Shown piece after piece: positions 24,101-37,240 of a DNA stretch of 64,000 nucleotides. A program made the position numbers and the translations under genes. Location of the stretch: positions 72,814,052 to 72,878,051 of the forward strand of contig CM048591.1 of NCBI GenBank assembly GCA_026413225.1. The letters are read 5' to 3'. Each line of letters opens with the position of its first letter. Positions within the stretch are counted from its first letter, which is position 1. The DNA comes from Otis tarda. Its lineage: Eukaryota > Chordata > Aves > Otidiformes > Otididae. Below the pieces are notes generated by a model. It saw only the letters and a list, made by a program, of their open reading frames with translations, had not been told where the DNA came from and did not search any database.

Positions 24101-26410
24101 ATCAGTCCTTGGTGCAGAGGAGAGGCTAGGACTCAGCAACTCTGGCTTCTTCTCCTGTTTTCACCACCGCTTGCCTTATGACTGACAAGTCTCACTCAGC
24201 TTTTATGTCCTTCTGCTGCCTGATCCCACAGATGAAGTTGTTTGTCCCAAGCACCTCTTCTGCAGCAGCCTCCAATGACCCATATGCTCATGCTGTCTCT
24301 GGGTGGAATCAGTCAAAGAACAGGACTTGTTAATGTCTAGTTTACACAGTACTACTAGGAGGAACATGCAGCTCACAAGGATGTTATTTTCTCCTTAGAA
24401 AGCTGATTTTACTCAGGTTTGTAGTTTTGGTTTTTTTATATAAAGTGTTTTTCTGAGTCTTGGAAATACATAAGAACAAAAACCAAAGTTAATTCTATAG
24501 AGTTGGGGTCATATAACATAAGGGGTTGCTTTCTTGTCAATAAAATGTTTTAGAAAACAAAGAATAAAAAGAAAAAGAAAGGAAAAAAGCCCTTATTTTG
24601 TTAGCCTGTATTGTGACAGCTCCCTGCAAAGCTCCAGTCATACGGTAACAGCGAGTACAACTGCAGTGCTGGCATTCCTTTCACACAGGATACATCCTGT
24701 CCAATGAGCAGGTAAAACTTTCAAGACACGTCTGGCATGCTTCTGACACAAAGCAGATAACATCAGAATTGCGGCCCTGAAACCCTCTGGCCAGCAGGAA
24801 ATGTGGATGCACTTTCCACAGCTGCATGGTCAAAACCCTCTCTCAGCAACGTCTGCGCTCTTGGCTCACTCAACCAAAACTGGCATGCCGCGGCAGGAGA
24901 GGCAACGCTCGGGTTTTGCTTTTGCTTTGTCACGTAACAATGCTATTTTGTTAAACTTGTTAACTCCACGCTGTGATGGATTCACCCTAAATAGTCTGTC
25001 TGCAGATATTACAAATACTTCTTTTACCCAGTGCTCTCATTTTTAATCAAACTTGGATGGAAAACCTCACTGTTCAGTGTAATTACTCAGCTTGAGGCTA
25101 TTCCAGGGAAATTTTTACACTTAGAAGTAGACCAGATGGTGAATAAAGGAATAAACAGTTTCCAAAGGTAATGTCTGTTAAGAGTGGCACTGAAAAAAGG
25201 TCAATGATTTGAATGTACCAGCGTTGTCATTACTTAAAACCCATGGCTATTTGGAAGTGTGGCACTGGTCACTGGAGGGAGCTGAGATTGCTCTCAGCCG
25301 CTATCAGCGGTGCCCTTTGCAATGGGCTCTATGGCAGCAACACCGAGCTGTGAAAGACCCTTTTGGGGCAGGCAGGAAGGAGGTCTATGGCAAGGTTAAA
25401 ACTGTAGTCTTTGTAAGAAAAGTGCTCATTAATGAGGGGGGAAAGATTCAATTGGAGTTGTTTTATTTTGTTTCGGTTTTTGACATATCTGGCAGTTTAG
25501 TAATAGGGCTTTGGTAAAACAAATTCATCAGTGTTTGCCTTAAGGATGTGCACATTATTTTTTATCTTGGACTCTAGAAAGGAAATTATTTCAGCAGAAA
25601 GCTGAGCTTTGCATGCTATATGCCTGAAAGGAAACATCAGCCCCAGTGCTCACAACAGCCTTTTCAAAGCCAGCAAGATGAGTGATAACAGCAGAAGGAT
25701 TCCCCATAGCTCTGTTTAATCATGAATTTGTCTTTGGTTTGTTTTTATCATCCCTTTGAAAGGATGAGTCTCTGGAGGGATTGGCTGAATTTTAAGTCTG
25801 TCAGAGATTGCTGTGACTCAGAATAACAGCACTGACTCCAGTAATATTCTGCAACACTGTAAGTAATGACACAGGAAAATGTAGGCTGTTTAAACAGGTG
25901 CAAAGGGAGGAAAGGCTGCCTCATCTGCACCCTGGCACACCAGTATCCATCCCTACCCTGCGCAGGGGATTGTCTGCAGAAGAATATCATGATTGCTTGC
26001 ACTCTGTGGAACCCAAATAATCTTTTCCATTTCAGTCACAAGCCTTTGTCAACTTTCTTTCATTTCAGTTATTTTCCCTATCTACTTTAGACCGTTGTCA
26101 CCCTTTCCTTTAGTTTACCCTGGTCTTCTACATTTTGAGAGGAAAGGAAACATAGCAGAACACAGAATTCAGACAGCAGATACCTCATGGACTGATACAG
26201 TGTAAAACTTATATTCTCTGAGCTGTTCTTTTATCATGGTCATTTCTAATGTATGATTTATTTTTTAATTCCACGAGAGCAGTGCACTGGGTTTTCATGG
26301 GACTAGCTATTATAGTGATTATCTCAGAGCCCATGCCTGTGTATGTAAAGTTGTGTGTGTCTTGTTTCCCACATGCATCCCTCTTGTTTTGCTACATTGA
26401 ATTTCCTTAC
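21184..26410. other. Non-coding stretch without recognised features
   Basis: Two opposing frames overlap at 22413-22842 (121 codons plus, 105 codons minus) without domains, a pattern that indicates low stop density rather than a gene. A short G-run (GGGCGGGGGGG) lies near 23042-23052. Frames at 24801-25046, 25209-25517 and 25748-26205 are also unsupported. No named repeat was recognised. Confidence 0.45.
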
Positions 26411-26431
26411 CTTCTCCTTCAAACACGACTC

Positions 26432-26697
26432 TTAGGAGGTCCTTCCACAGTTCACAATTGATCCTTGGCTTTCTATTCTGACTGGGGTAGTATGATCTAC
26501 AAACTTTGTCACTTCTTCCCAATGATTAAGAAAAAGCTGAATGTGGTATCCATCAGGAAGACTGAGCCTAACATGGTTCACACCTTTTTCCAAAGACATT
26601 TGTCCAAAATTTGAACAGTAAGATTGAAGCTGTGACTCTGAGCTAACCACCTGAGCTACTTCATGTATTACTGCCTGTATCTCTGAAGCAGGAGATT
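26432..26697 (-). CDS. Exon-like frame, unidentified, ends at a stop
   Basis: A strong acceptor (TTTTATTTTCCCCTTCAG) precedes 26697. The frame is open for 87 codons and stops at 26432. A second minus-strand frame overlaps the end and runs on to a good donor, GAGAAG|GTAAGG, at 26411/26410. If that donor is real, the exon would need a frame change near 26440-26520, so the piece could be a damaged exon. The peptide includes EIQAVIHEVAQVVSSESQL and VNHVRLSLPDGYHIQLFLNH, which look more like folded protein than random sequence. The family was not recognised and no in-phase partner exon was confirmed. Confidence 0.25.
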
Positions 26698-26806
26698 CTG
26701 AAGGGGAAAATAAAAGTATTCTACTGGCATTAATCAAGGAAACATAGGTATACTGTAAAAGTTCAAACTAGTCCTCCATGCCAATTTTCAAAATTTCATA
26801 TATTAT

Positions 26807-27057
26807 TGTGGGTTGATCCTGGCTGGATACCAGATCCTCCAAGCTGCTCTATCACTCCTCTCTTCAGCTGGACAAGGGGAGAAAAAAATATGACGAAATC
26901 CTTATGAACTGAGATAAGGAAAGGTTAAGATAAGGTCCATCTTGGAGCCAGCTGTCATCGGCTCTATTGGGCATGGAGGATGTTTCTAGCAGCTTCTCAC
27001 AGAAGCCACCCTTGTAGCCCCCCTGCTACCAAAACCTAGGCATGCAAAGTCAATACA
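26807..27057 (-). mobile_element. Solo LTR of bird endogenous retrovirus, internally deleted
   Basis: The plus strand opens with TGTGGGTTGATCCTGGCTGG and ends with CTACCAAAACCTAGGCATGC, then AAAGTCAATACA, which I recognise as the two ends of a common bird LTR in reverse orientation. In the full element these ends are separated by several hundred GC-rich bases. Here they meet after about 120 bases, near 26930-26935. The retained part contains the landmarks GCTCTATCACTCC and CAGCTTCTCACAGAAGCCAC. The U3 CCAAT and TATA area that I associate with the family is within or next to the lost part. No clear target-site duplication is visible. There is no internal viral sequence and no coding capacity. 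Confidence 0.75.
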
Positions 27058-30000
27058 GTTGTCTGAGTATCTTAGCGAATCGTGCTGAGACAATTACTTT
27101 AACGTGACACTGGTGTCAAGATTCAGCTGGGTAGTGCTGAATATGAGGTAACAGCTTTCTGCTCCACTGTTCCTGAAGACGTTCAGCTCTGTACTCTGTC
27201 TGAAAACCTTCTTCGGCTTCAGAGTTTTGTATGACAAGTGGAATGAGGAATATTCCTTACACACTACAAAATACATGCTAATGATGATGTATGTTTCTGG
27301 ATATTTTCAGTCTATTATCTGTAAACTTCCTTATAGGACACAAATGTTACTCTGCTGAGAAGCAGTGCCCCTTTACTGAAAATTAATGAGGCCATGGAAA
27401 TAGATTTTAAGGTATACATCATTTGCTGTATGTAGCTAATGAGCAAGGGAATAAAATTCACATTTTCCCTTCTTAAATGCTCTTGCCTTTTGGTTGAAAC
27501 CATTTTCTGTTAATTAATCCTAATTCTCGCTGTCCGCTTTATCCTTCAAATAATTTTTTCTTTGACATTTAAAAGTGTGTGCAAGTCACACATAGCGGAA
27601 CACAGGTATGCAGATGTACAGATATATTTGAGAGGCTGGCTTTCAAGTTACCTTATCTAGTGATAGACAGTAGATTCAGTAATGTAAGGCATGGTACCAA
27701 TGAGAGTTTTAGTAACTGTAAAGCACTTGCATACTGCTCCACTGTAAGGTAAAAATTTCCTTTCAACTTCAGAAATTAGTAGCAAAAAAAACCTGTTACT
27801 GAGGTAAAGAATTTGTCATGAAAGCTTGAGAAGGTAACATCAAAAGGAATGGCCCTAGATAGATGTATTATGTTTCACATTGCATAGCCTTTGGAATATC
27901 CTAGAGCAACCTGTGAAGTTTGGTCACCAATATAAAGCCACGGGTGTTAGAGAAACTCTTTACTGTTAAGTGTGTAACATGGTTACATAGAGAATTGTAC
28001 GGAGCTGAGTGATTATTCCTATACTTTTCTGAAGTTATTGTCATGCTTAATATCTTTTGGATATATTCTTGTAACTTTTGAGAGATTTACTTACTTAGTA
28101 TTTTGCAAGGGTGGCGTAGAACCACCAGTGTGGATTCATTTGCTCTGCCACAGCTTGGACAACGTGCAACAAAAACCCTGTCAATATCATCATTATGAAG
28201 CACTTCCTTCTCACTCTTTGCTAGCTACCTCACAGTCAAGAACATTCTGAATAATTATCTGTCTTTAAAAGGAGGCATTGAACCCGGGTTTCTTCCTTGT
28301 CATCCCTGCACACTGTGTTCTTCTAAAGTGCAAAGAAGGGCAAGGTCTTAGCACCTCAGTGTTGAGTTTTAACAAGTCATGCCTTCACGGCTCTCTACTG
28401 TTTGGAGAATATGAACAACAACAATAGCCTACCCTGAGACTTATGAGTTTTCAAATGAGAGAAGTAGATATTGCCTTAGAGTTACCAAAGTTAAGGATAG
28501 AAAGGATAGTGTGTGGGCTTGGGAGTTTTTTGGTTTTCCTGAGCTGGTTGGTCCTGACCACTTCCTCAAGAACAATGTTGATCTTGATATTATGCAAAGT
28601 GAAGAGCTCACATCTGCTCAGAACATTTGGGGGTTTTAAAGAAAAAAAAAAACAAAACAAGCAACTCCTTCTCTGCCCCTACAAACACCAAAATGTTCAG
28701 TGACAGGGGTTGTCTTGGAGCCCTGGGAAAGGAATCACCTCCAGAGCCAGAACAGAAGTTCCAAGGTCTGAAAAGCTCCATACAAGTGCTGTGTACTCAA
28801 GAAGAAAGGTAGGAATAAAAAAAAAGTTTTGAAGTCCACAATTCAATGCAGATTTCCTTCTGCCAGAAATACAATCTCAAGTGCTTTAATAACTGGGCTA
28901 CTCCATCACTTTTACTGTCATTAACTCCAAGGATGAATGTGCTTGCTGCCAACAGAGGTAGACCTAACCTCCTTTCTCTCCTCCTGGGTATTTGTGCTTG
29001 CATTGCTGGGGAAACAGACCCAGGGCACTGACCTGGCCAAAGAATACTCTCTTTTTTTTTGTATGGGACAGTTTTCAGCTGGGGCATCTTCCTGATGTAG
29101 ATTTTGTGTCGCCTGCCATGAAAACTATAAAGCTGCCTAAGGAAAGGCATGGAAATTATGGAAACGTGATGAGGGGGGATGGGATCATCCTCCTTTTTTC
29201 TCTATGAACAGATAAAATAGCCTTTGGGACTGCATTCAAGCCCTAGACTTTCTCTAACACAACAAACTGATTTTTACTGAAATCACAGCTAAGTATGTAA
29301 AGAGATTATTGCACATTTCTTGAAAAAATATTTTTTTTTTCCTTCAACAAATAATAACTGTAAAGTGAGAGATCCCCATAGAAAGTAAGTTTGCTTAGTC
29401 TCTGTATTTTAAATATTTCCTCCTAAGTGAGAATGTTCCTGAAGGCACTTAATTATCACCTCAAAAAAAGAACCAACCCTAAAAATAAATTTGGGAGAAC
29501 AGCAGACATGACAGGAATATCGGTAGAATATTTTCAGTGCATTTAAATGTTCATGAAAGTTGCCAAGTTACAGCCTGCGAGAGTGAAACATGGGTTCTTT
29601 GATGCATTCTGGACTTCAATAAGCCGTGACAGAGATTTCATTGTGACAAGGGACCAATTTCTCCAACAGGAGAGAAAAATAAAGCAGATGTTTCCTTAGT
29701 GGAATTAAGAACAGGAGATACACAAGCGGAGATCTAAATAATTTCTATTTCATTTTTTATGACACATTTGTGTGTTATTTGCATCATGTACTTGTAATTA
29801 GAGAGCAGAACAGATGGTAGAGGTTTAGTTTTAAAAAATAAAAAAAAATATTTCTTTTTTAAAACGATGATGCCAAGGATTTATTTACCTCATCTGAAAG
29901 GTGTTTTTCCCTTCTCTCTGTAACTGAATTGTTCCTCCACTGACATTAAATGGGAATGAAGTAAGACCTTAGGGCATGCCTATGCTTGAAACTCTCTGGT

Positions 30001-32109
30001 TTTTGTATTCATTCTTTGTGATTCACAGAACACTGCGTATACCCACCGTTTTCTTATTTTCTGATGAAAACGTGTTCACAATGACAAGCACATTCGTGAT
30101 GAAAACTATAGCAACTACACATCAATGCCATGCTTTGAAAGGAGCAGACAGCATTCTGGTCAGAAATCCCATGGTTTGTTGATTCAAAATCGTGCTGTAG
30201 TCACTCTCGGGTTTCTCACACTGCATATTGCAGGTGATCGTAAGAAAAACACTGAACACTTGAAATTATATCATTTGACCTGTACAAGCTCTTTACTTTT
30301 GTAAGTGCCACGTTTAAAATGTTGAGGCACAGAAAAAAACCCACATTGGTGATGGCTAGAAGGTTGCAGAGATGCAGATTATTGCAGACAGGACTACAAT
30401 AATTTTACAGGATCAAGTTTATGTTAATAAGTGTATCTGAGAAAGGAGAAGGACTTAGAGAAAGAAAAGCTATCAAAGGAATTAGCTCGTTCCACAAACA
30501 TCAAGAGCAGTCTTGTAGTCAGGAATATGTCTTTTTCTGAAAGCTGTGCCGTAGTGAAACAAATGTCACAAAGTGCAATAGTTGAGTATAATGCAACAGC
30601 TTGTGATATGTGTGAAATCATATTAGCTCTATCTTAGCCATAAACTCTGAATGAGTATGTAACCCTGTTTCTAGAGTCATAAGCCATTGACTGGCACAGT
30701 GGCAATATAGTGTGAGGTCACTAAAATAAGATACTTCTTTGCAAGTAAGTACAAAGCATATAGATTGACTTTTTGTATTGCATATTAATGTGTACTCTCA
30801 AAAACATACATAATATTAGGAATCTTTTCTGGTATTCTTGATTTTGTATTCATATATAAGAAATGAAAAACACTTAGAGTTAACCTCCTAAAGGGAGTAG
30901 AGTTGCTTGCCAAGATCCCAGTGATCTAATTGCAAAGCAGATTAAAACATTAAGGAGAAAGTAATAAAATTTTTAAAGGATATCCTTAGTCTGAGTGGCA
31001 TTGGTTTCTTTGGTAGGTTTTTTTTCCCAAACCTTTCATCTGTTACTGTGATGACACCTAAGAAAAGTACCGAAGTTCATAGTATGAGCAGGTTTCTAAT
31101 GGCATTTAAAAGAGTGGAGGCATGGTTTCATCTCCCTCTTCTATTCTCTTTGTTGCAAGAGTATATTTTTCAAATGAATGGCTTTGGAATGTAGCTCTAG
31201 GCCATATTAAATAAGTAGGTAGAGGGACATAGCCTACCGTAATTTATCATAAAGTTTTACCTTTAAAGGAGATACACAGTTGTTGAACCAAAGGTGTTTG
31301 GCTGTGAAATAGTCTATAAAGTCATTGAACTACTGTTGGCCAGATATCAAATTAAAACAGATTATTTGCTTCTTTCACTGCAGTAACCCAGGACTATGCA
31401 CTGTGCAAATCCAGAGTCTACAAAAACAAATTTCTGACACGTATCTAAGACGTTTCAGTTTTGAGTGTGAAAACTGAGTGTGAGAAGTAGCTGTCTCTAC
31501 TATAAAGAAATAAATCAGTTCTCCTACTTTTCAAATTTGGAAGCAAAGAAAAAAGATGAATTACACCTTGCAAACTTTGAAATTCTGTGTAAGTAAAGTA
31601 GCACCTCTCCTCAGCCTCAGTGTAAATACACAAATGTACACACTTGGGTTTGAGGCCATGGGCTGATTGTACTGCTGCGGAGGCTGTGTGTAGAAAATTG
31701 TTCTCTGACCATACACAGACCCTTAGCTCTGAATCTCACTGGAGCAGGTGACTGGCTTAATGTCCTACCATCAATTTCTACCAGCACTTGAGAGGCACCT
31801 TCACTTCATCATGCTGACACAAGGGGCTGTGCAAACTCTCCCTAATCTGCTTTGGCAAAATCAGCCCAGCTAGGGTAAATCTCCCTTTCTGTTGGTTTGG
31901 AGCCAACCACGCTGACCTTATCTGTGTGAAGAATTTATGTGATCCCTTCCAGCTGGCAAAGTGGTGGATACAGCAAATTACAGCCAAATGGCAATAACAC
32001 GCAGTTCGGGGACAGATAGGTATATACACAGCCACACCATCTGTTTGCTGTGTAAACATGTCTGCTACCTGTACTGGCCACTATTTGGCATAAAAAGAGC
32101 ACACTTCAC
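27058..32109. other. AT-rich non-coding stretch
   Basis: Open frames are 60-117 codons and overlap on both strands (densest at 28443-29207), with no domain or paired splice evidence. T-runs occur near 29331-29340 and 31020-31026. No named repeat was recognised. Confidence 0.5.
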
Positions 32110-32360
32110 AAGGTTTTAAACTGAAAGAGGGTAGTTTCAGACTATAACTAAAGAAGAAATTTGTCATGATGAGGGTGGGAAAACACTGGAAGAAGTTGGC
32201 CAGAGAGGTGGTGGATGCCCCATCCCTGGAAACATTCAAGGCCACGTTGGATGGGGCTCGGAGCAACCTGATCTGGTTGGAGATGTCCCTGGTCCTTGCA
32301 GGGGGGTTGGACTAGATGGCCTTTAAAGGTCCCTTCCAAACTATACTATGATTCTATGAA
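32110..32360 (+). mobile_element. CR1 LINE 3' fragment
   Basis: In plus orientation the order is the Phe-Lys codon region (GGTTTTAAACTGAAAGAGGG), the GTGGATGCCCCATCCCTGGA block, GAGCAACCTGATCTGGTTGG, GGGGGGTTGGACTAGATGGC and the tail ACTATGATTCTATGA, which is about one and a half octamers. The reading frame is not preserved. It is 5'-truncated. Confidence 0.92.
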
Positions 32361-34031
32361 TAGCTTGTCCGTGCTCCTCTATATGAATCACGGCTGTCAA
32401 ATGCTCCCCAACCCCTGGTGACTATTGGCCAGACATTTACAACAGGCACGCATCTGCCAGTTTGTTTAGAGAGGAAGAGAACTTCATAAAAATGGCAAAT
32501 AATTTAGGGTACTTGAGGGTGCTGTAAACTTAAACATCTTAAACCAGAGGCCAAAGTGATCAATAGTTAACTTTAGCTGAGAAGAATCCAAACTTTGTCT
32601 GTATCCTTGACTCATTGCACTCTCTAGTTCTTGGATTGTTGTGTAGCTAAGTATTTTAGAGATTATGAAGGGCATAAATTGTATCTTAATAAAGCATAAA
32701 CATCTGTAATTGTACAAGATCTACATTGTCGTGTTCTGGCAAAACATCATCAGAAGGCACTTCAAACCAGAGAGCTGTGACTGGTTTCCAGCATGAGTTG
32801 GTAATGAGTTCTAAGGCTTGTTTTTGTTGTTCTGTTTTAACTTGGAGGTACATGTTTATGATTTCAGCATTTAGTATACTATTCTAGAACCATCAGGACT
32901 AAGTTTTTTTCTTTAATTCAGTACTTTTAATTGTGTCCAGTGTTTCTACTTTAGCAACATTTTCTCTCTCTTCAAGGAGAAAGAGAAAACTTCCACTTTA
33001 ACTCCACTACAACTTGTGCTGGTTCAAAAATGTTACTTTAAAAAAAGTCTATAAAAACAGTGTAAGAAATAACTGGACATACTGATACAAAAGTCAAGGA
33101 TGGAAAATAAACTGAGAGTCAATCCATCCAATTTAATCCTTCTCGTAATGAAGTATGAACAGAAATTACACAATTCAACTCAATGAAGTTATGGGGCTGT
33201 AAGTATAAAGAGAATCAGGACAATTGTGCGGAGTTAGAAAGGAGACTACAGTTACGTTTTCATTTTTTTTGATGTTTTGAAATTCCATAGTTTAAATAAA
33301 TAGTGAAATAATTTTTTTTTTTTTTCAGTATTCTAATGCTGCAACCCATTAGGTGGGCAAAGAGCTGGTATGTTTGGACTGAGTTTGGTTGAGGACCATC
33401 CATTTCTGGGCAATGTCACATGATGTCCCCACCGTTCCTTCTTGTGGGTGGCAGGAGGGATGCAAGTGATGAGCACGCAGGTGCTTCCACACCTTGCACT
33501 GCTCAGGTTCAGAGCACAGTTGCGATGAAATGAGCTGTTCCTGGGACTGTAGCTAACTCCAGCTCAGCCCAATTACCTGCTGCTGCTGTTTATTTTCATA
33601 CTAGCTTAGTCACAATCTGCTCTGGTGTAATACTGCATACAATAACTAAAATTGCCTCTAAAAGCTGCATATTATGTTAGCTGATTTACTGAAGGACTTA
33701 TTCTGCATAGAGCAACTATGTGAACTCTGATATTTGAAAACTGAAGAATTCTGAAATGGTGTTTTGCTTTTCTCAAATTATATTCTTTTGGCTCTTCTGC
33801 ATAATTGACTATTAACTACTTTCCACAATTCTACTTATCTCAGTTTAAAATTACTTAGGAGATCATAAACAAAGGCATTCACAGTGAATGTGATATGGTA
33901 TGCAGTACATGTTACTCTAAAGCATTCTATTTTTTCAGCAGAGTGTTGTTGTATTTAGGAAGATCTAGTATTTAAAATCTGTTCTTACTGGTGAGTATTT
34001 TCCACCAATAATATGAAAAAAAAAAAGATAT
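32361..34031. other. AT-rich non-coding stretch
   Basis: Nothing beyond chance-length frames was seen. Near 32952-32982 an imperfect inverted repeat (TTTTCTCT and AGAGAAAA arms) is present, and a T-run lies at about 33312-33325. Confidence 0.5.
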
Positions 34032-34032
34032 T

Positions 34033-34167
34033 TTATTGCTTGAGCTGATGCAGAAATTCTTCCTTAGGCAACAGGTATCTAACTTTTAATTCTTCCTTAT
34101 ACGGCAACAGTTTTTTAATGTACAGTTGTCTGTGACCGGAAAGACATGAGGGATGAAAGGAGTCACT
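34033..34167 (-). CDS. Probable last coding exon of minus-strand gene, unidentified
   Basis: A strong minus-strand acceptor (TTCTTTCTCTTCTCATTG, then CAACAG) ends just before 34167. The exon is in phase 0, encodes 44 residues and ends at TAA 34033-34035. An AATAAA hexamer overlaps the stop codon on the same strand. The peptide is basic and Leu/Lys-rich (GHRQLYIKKLLPYKEELK, then YLLPKEEFLHQLKQ) and reads like a protein C-terminus. The segment at 36038-36237 ends in phase 0 and so would join directly. The frame is also open upstream of the acceptor (to 34332) but there becomes T-rich, Phe/Ser-rich sequence typical of intron. I do not recognise the family. Confidence 0.4.
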   Translation of the reverse strand, partial: SDSFHPSCLSGHRQLYIKKLLPYKEELKVRYLLPKEEFLHQLKQ

Positions 34168-34732
34168 CTGTTGCAATGAGAAGAGAAAGAACATCCTAAA
34201 GATCAAGCTAGATAAGCATTGCCCACTGTAAGGTGAAAACACTGATTCATAGCACAGCTTAGAAGATAGTGATGTGAAGAAATGGGAGGAGAAAAGAACT
34301 GAAAGACAAAGTGAAAATTGATTGTGCAGCAATACACTGAGCAGCAGAGTTTGCCTGAAGAATTTAAATCAGACAACATTGCAGAGAATGAGACACATGA
34401 CCAGGGTTTACCAGTTTGAATTTTAGCTGTATCAAAAACTCTTGCAGCTCTGCAAAAATGGGGAATGAAGTTTCTACAGTCCCAAAGCAGCCCTTGCTCC
34501 TCTGAAAATTAATGATTGAATGAAAAATGGGGAAAAAAAAACCCCACATTTATTAATCCCACCCCTGAAAATACAGATAAAGACACATACCTGATGTACT
34601 AGGGACACATCAATAAAACAGACACAGGACATAATAGGGATAGCCTAATTTAGTCTTATTAACAGCAAGAAAATCTCTAAGATCAAACTAATCCTTAAGG
34701 CACCCTGTTAACTTAACTATATAGTGATGATA

Positions 34733-34800
34733 GGGAGGGTTGGACTACATGACCTTTAAAGGTCCCTTCCAATCCAAACCATTCTACGATTCTACAATTC
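34733..34800 (+). mobile_element. Short CR1 3' terminal fragment
   Basis: Only the last ~68 bases are present: GGGTTGGACTACATGACC, then TTTAAAGGTCCCTTCCAATC, then CCATTCTACGATTCTACAATTC, with diverged octamers. It is an old, extremely 5'-truncated copy. Confidence 0.85.
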
Positions 34801-36030
34801 CATAACTCAACAGTTAAAACCAGAGAAGACTAAAAAGAACAGTGTATTTAAGATGAAAAATTAAGACCTTGAAAATCAAAATTAAATTTAAATTAATGAG
34901 AAATTCTAATATTTGGAAAAAGACACATGCAGAATTTAGGACCTTGAAACACACTGTTTGCTAAGACCTTAAAATAATCAGAAATATTAACATTATTAAA
35001 TCATTAGCAAATCATTATCGAATTACTTCTTCATCAAATTCCACCATTTTGCAAACATTTTCAAAACCTAAGCAGTAGGTTTTGAACCTACACAGTAGCT
35101 GGTGCAAGTACAGATTTATTTTCTATCTATGTACAATTGGCCTGCAAAAAAAAAAGATTGTTGGCAAATAATTTTTAATTTGAGAAACAACAGACTGTCT
35201 GTAACCACAACTTATTCCATAATAAACTCATATTGCAGAGCCAAACCAGTTTTGTAGGCATAATCTAATGTAAAATTGGTTTAACTTACATATAATTCTT
35301 ATTTTCTATCTCACGAAATTCAGCGTTTGTGAAAGCAAAATCATACTATCTGTGGAGACAAGCATGTGTAAAACCAGGGTTTATTGTACATTTGATAGTT
35401 CAGTTAGAATCTATATAATGTGTTTGCTTTGCAAAGGCACTTTCCATATATTAAATTTAGGGGATGTATGAAAAATCCATGAAGTCTGTTGTAACTGACA
35501 CTTAAGTGCAATGAGTTTCTGCTCTCCACCCTCTCAAATAGAAATGCCTGCCATTACAGACTGTGAGGTCCAACAAGGACCAACAAGGAACAGGGAAAGA
35601 AGTGAATCCTTCACTTGAGCTTAAACTGCAAAATGTATGTACACAGTCAAGAAAATACGATGTCTTCTGTTTTGTATCTTGCATTGATGCCTTTCTGGGA
35701 ATAGGGAGAGGAAAGCAGTTAGTTGCAGCAAATCTAGGTTTTTTTCTATTTCTCTTCTCCCTCTGTCTTTGTACTTATTTTTTTCCTGATTTTTTTTATA
35801 TATAATTCCTCTTAATTTAAAAAATTTTAGTCTAATTACAGTACTCTCCATTTTGCACTTGGAGACAAAGACTCAATACTTACCAATACTTATTAAAGAC
35901 ACAAATAAAGCAAGTTGACATCAAGTCTTAAGAGATATATTTCCTGTTCATTCAACAGCTAACAGATGAGGGCTTTTTCCTTAAAAATTTGGGATTTTCA
36001 CAGTTTTATCTTAAAGAAAATACTGACTTG
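34801..36030. other. AT-rich non-coding stretch
   Basis: It contains only short overlapping frames around 35500-35850. A 10-base near-duplicate (CAACAAGGAC, CAACAAGGAA) sits at about 35571-35590. Nothing else is supported. It would be intron if the exons at 36038-36237 and 34033-34167 are real. Confidence 0.45.
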
Positions 36031-36037
36031 TAAATAC

Positions 36038-36237
36038 CTTGAAACGTAAACCAGCAGTAAAGGGATCAATGGTTTCATTTCTTGGGGCACATGAGGAAAT
36101 ACAATGGTGGATGTGAAAGACTATCTTTGCCCTTGATACTTCCCCAATGCTGAGTAACCGGGTACAAATCTGAGCCACAGCTAGAAGATGCTGCTTCCTT
36201 TTCTTGCTTGCAGAGATCACACTCTCATTGAACTTAC
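36038..36237 (-). CDS. Probable internal exon of minus-strand gene, unidentified
   Basis: The segment is 200 bases, two bases finishing a split codon plus 66 codons. It begins after TTTGTTTCCTTGCCCAG and ends at donor TTCAAG|GTATTT. It leaves in phase 0, matching the start of 34033-34167. The peptide carries SASKKRKQHLLAVAQICTRLL, a basic then helical stretch, followed by a Cys-containing segment. The boundary at 36237 reads CAG|GTAAGT, which could be a donor as easily as an acceptor. In that reading a 39-base exon would precede it and this frame would be intronic. A 50-base candidate at 36992-36943 (strong acceptor TTTTTTCTGTTCTAG, poor donor A|GTTTTT) would supply the right phase between 43391 and this exon. 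Confidence 0.33.
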
Positions 36238-37240
36238 CTGGGCAAGGAAACAAAAGAATACGCATCTAGGGAAATCTAAAAAGACAGAAATCATGCAAAC
36301 TCTAGCCTGCTTCCAGACTCAAATCACATGGACCTAGTGTCTCACATCTTTACAGAGAGAGGAATTTCAGCTCAGTTTAATACAAGTATGTCTATGTTCC
36401 TTCCTATCAAAGTAGCTGGGAGGAGAACTTTCAAAAGAATAAATGTGAGTTATGAAGATATTTTTCCTGCCTTCCACTGAAGTACTGAACACCTTTAGCA
36501 TCTCTACAAGTCTTCATCACAAAGGCAACACCATTTCATAGCTCAGGGCGTATGGTTCAATTAAGTCCCAGAGATGGTGCTGGAGAGAGACGATGCAGTT
36601 TAACCCTGGGAGTTCAGATTATATTTCAGAGTTGATATTTAAGGGGGAAAAACATAACCAGTGTTCTTAATTATACGTGAATGTTCACCCCCGATCACAT
36701 CTCAGAAACACAGTAGGCTAGAAATCCATAATAGTATATTTGCAGACTACTTTTTCAGAGCAAACTGTGCATTTGCCATAATATAAATATAAAAAATTAG
36801 AAGAAATCGATATTAATACTGGAGATTCTTCTTAAGTAGCATCCTGCCAGTGAGCTACTGCATTAATAGGGTAGGTATGCCAATACAATTACATATGACC
36901 TCTTGGCTTTAATACTTCCAAGTCTTCTATCTCATTAAAAACTGATGATCTGTGCCAGAAGAAGGGATGATGCTGCTGCTGTTATGCAAGTCTAGAACAG
37001 AAAAAAAAAAAAGTTTATTGTATTACTTTATTATGAGGATGTTTAAAGAAAAATTCAGTTTCTTGGTGGTTTTATTATCTCTCTATTAATTTTACATTTT
37101 CATTGACACTTAAAACACATCTACTTCCGTTGTATCCTCTGTTTTGTAAGTTTAGATGCTCTTCCTGCATTTCATTCCATTGTTCTACATGAAAGTAATG
37201 ATTTAATCACTTCAACTTTTCATGGCTTTAATGCTTTAAT

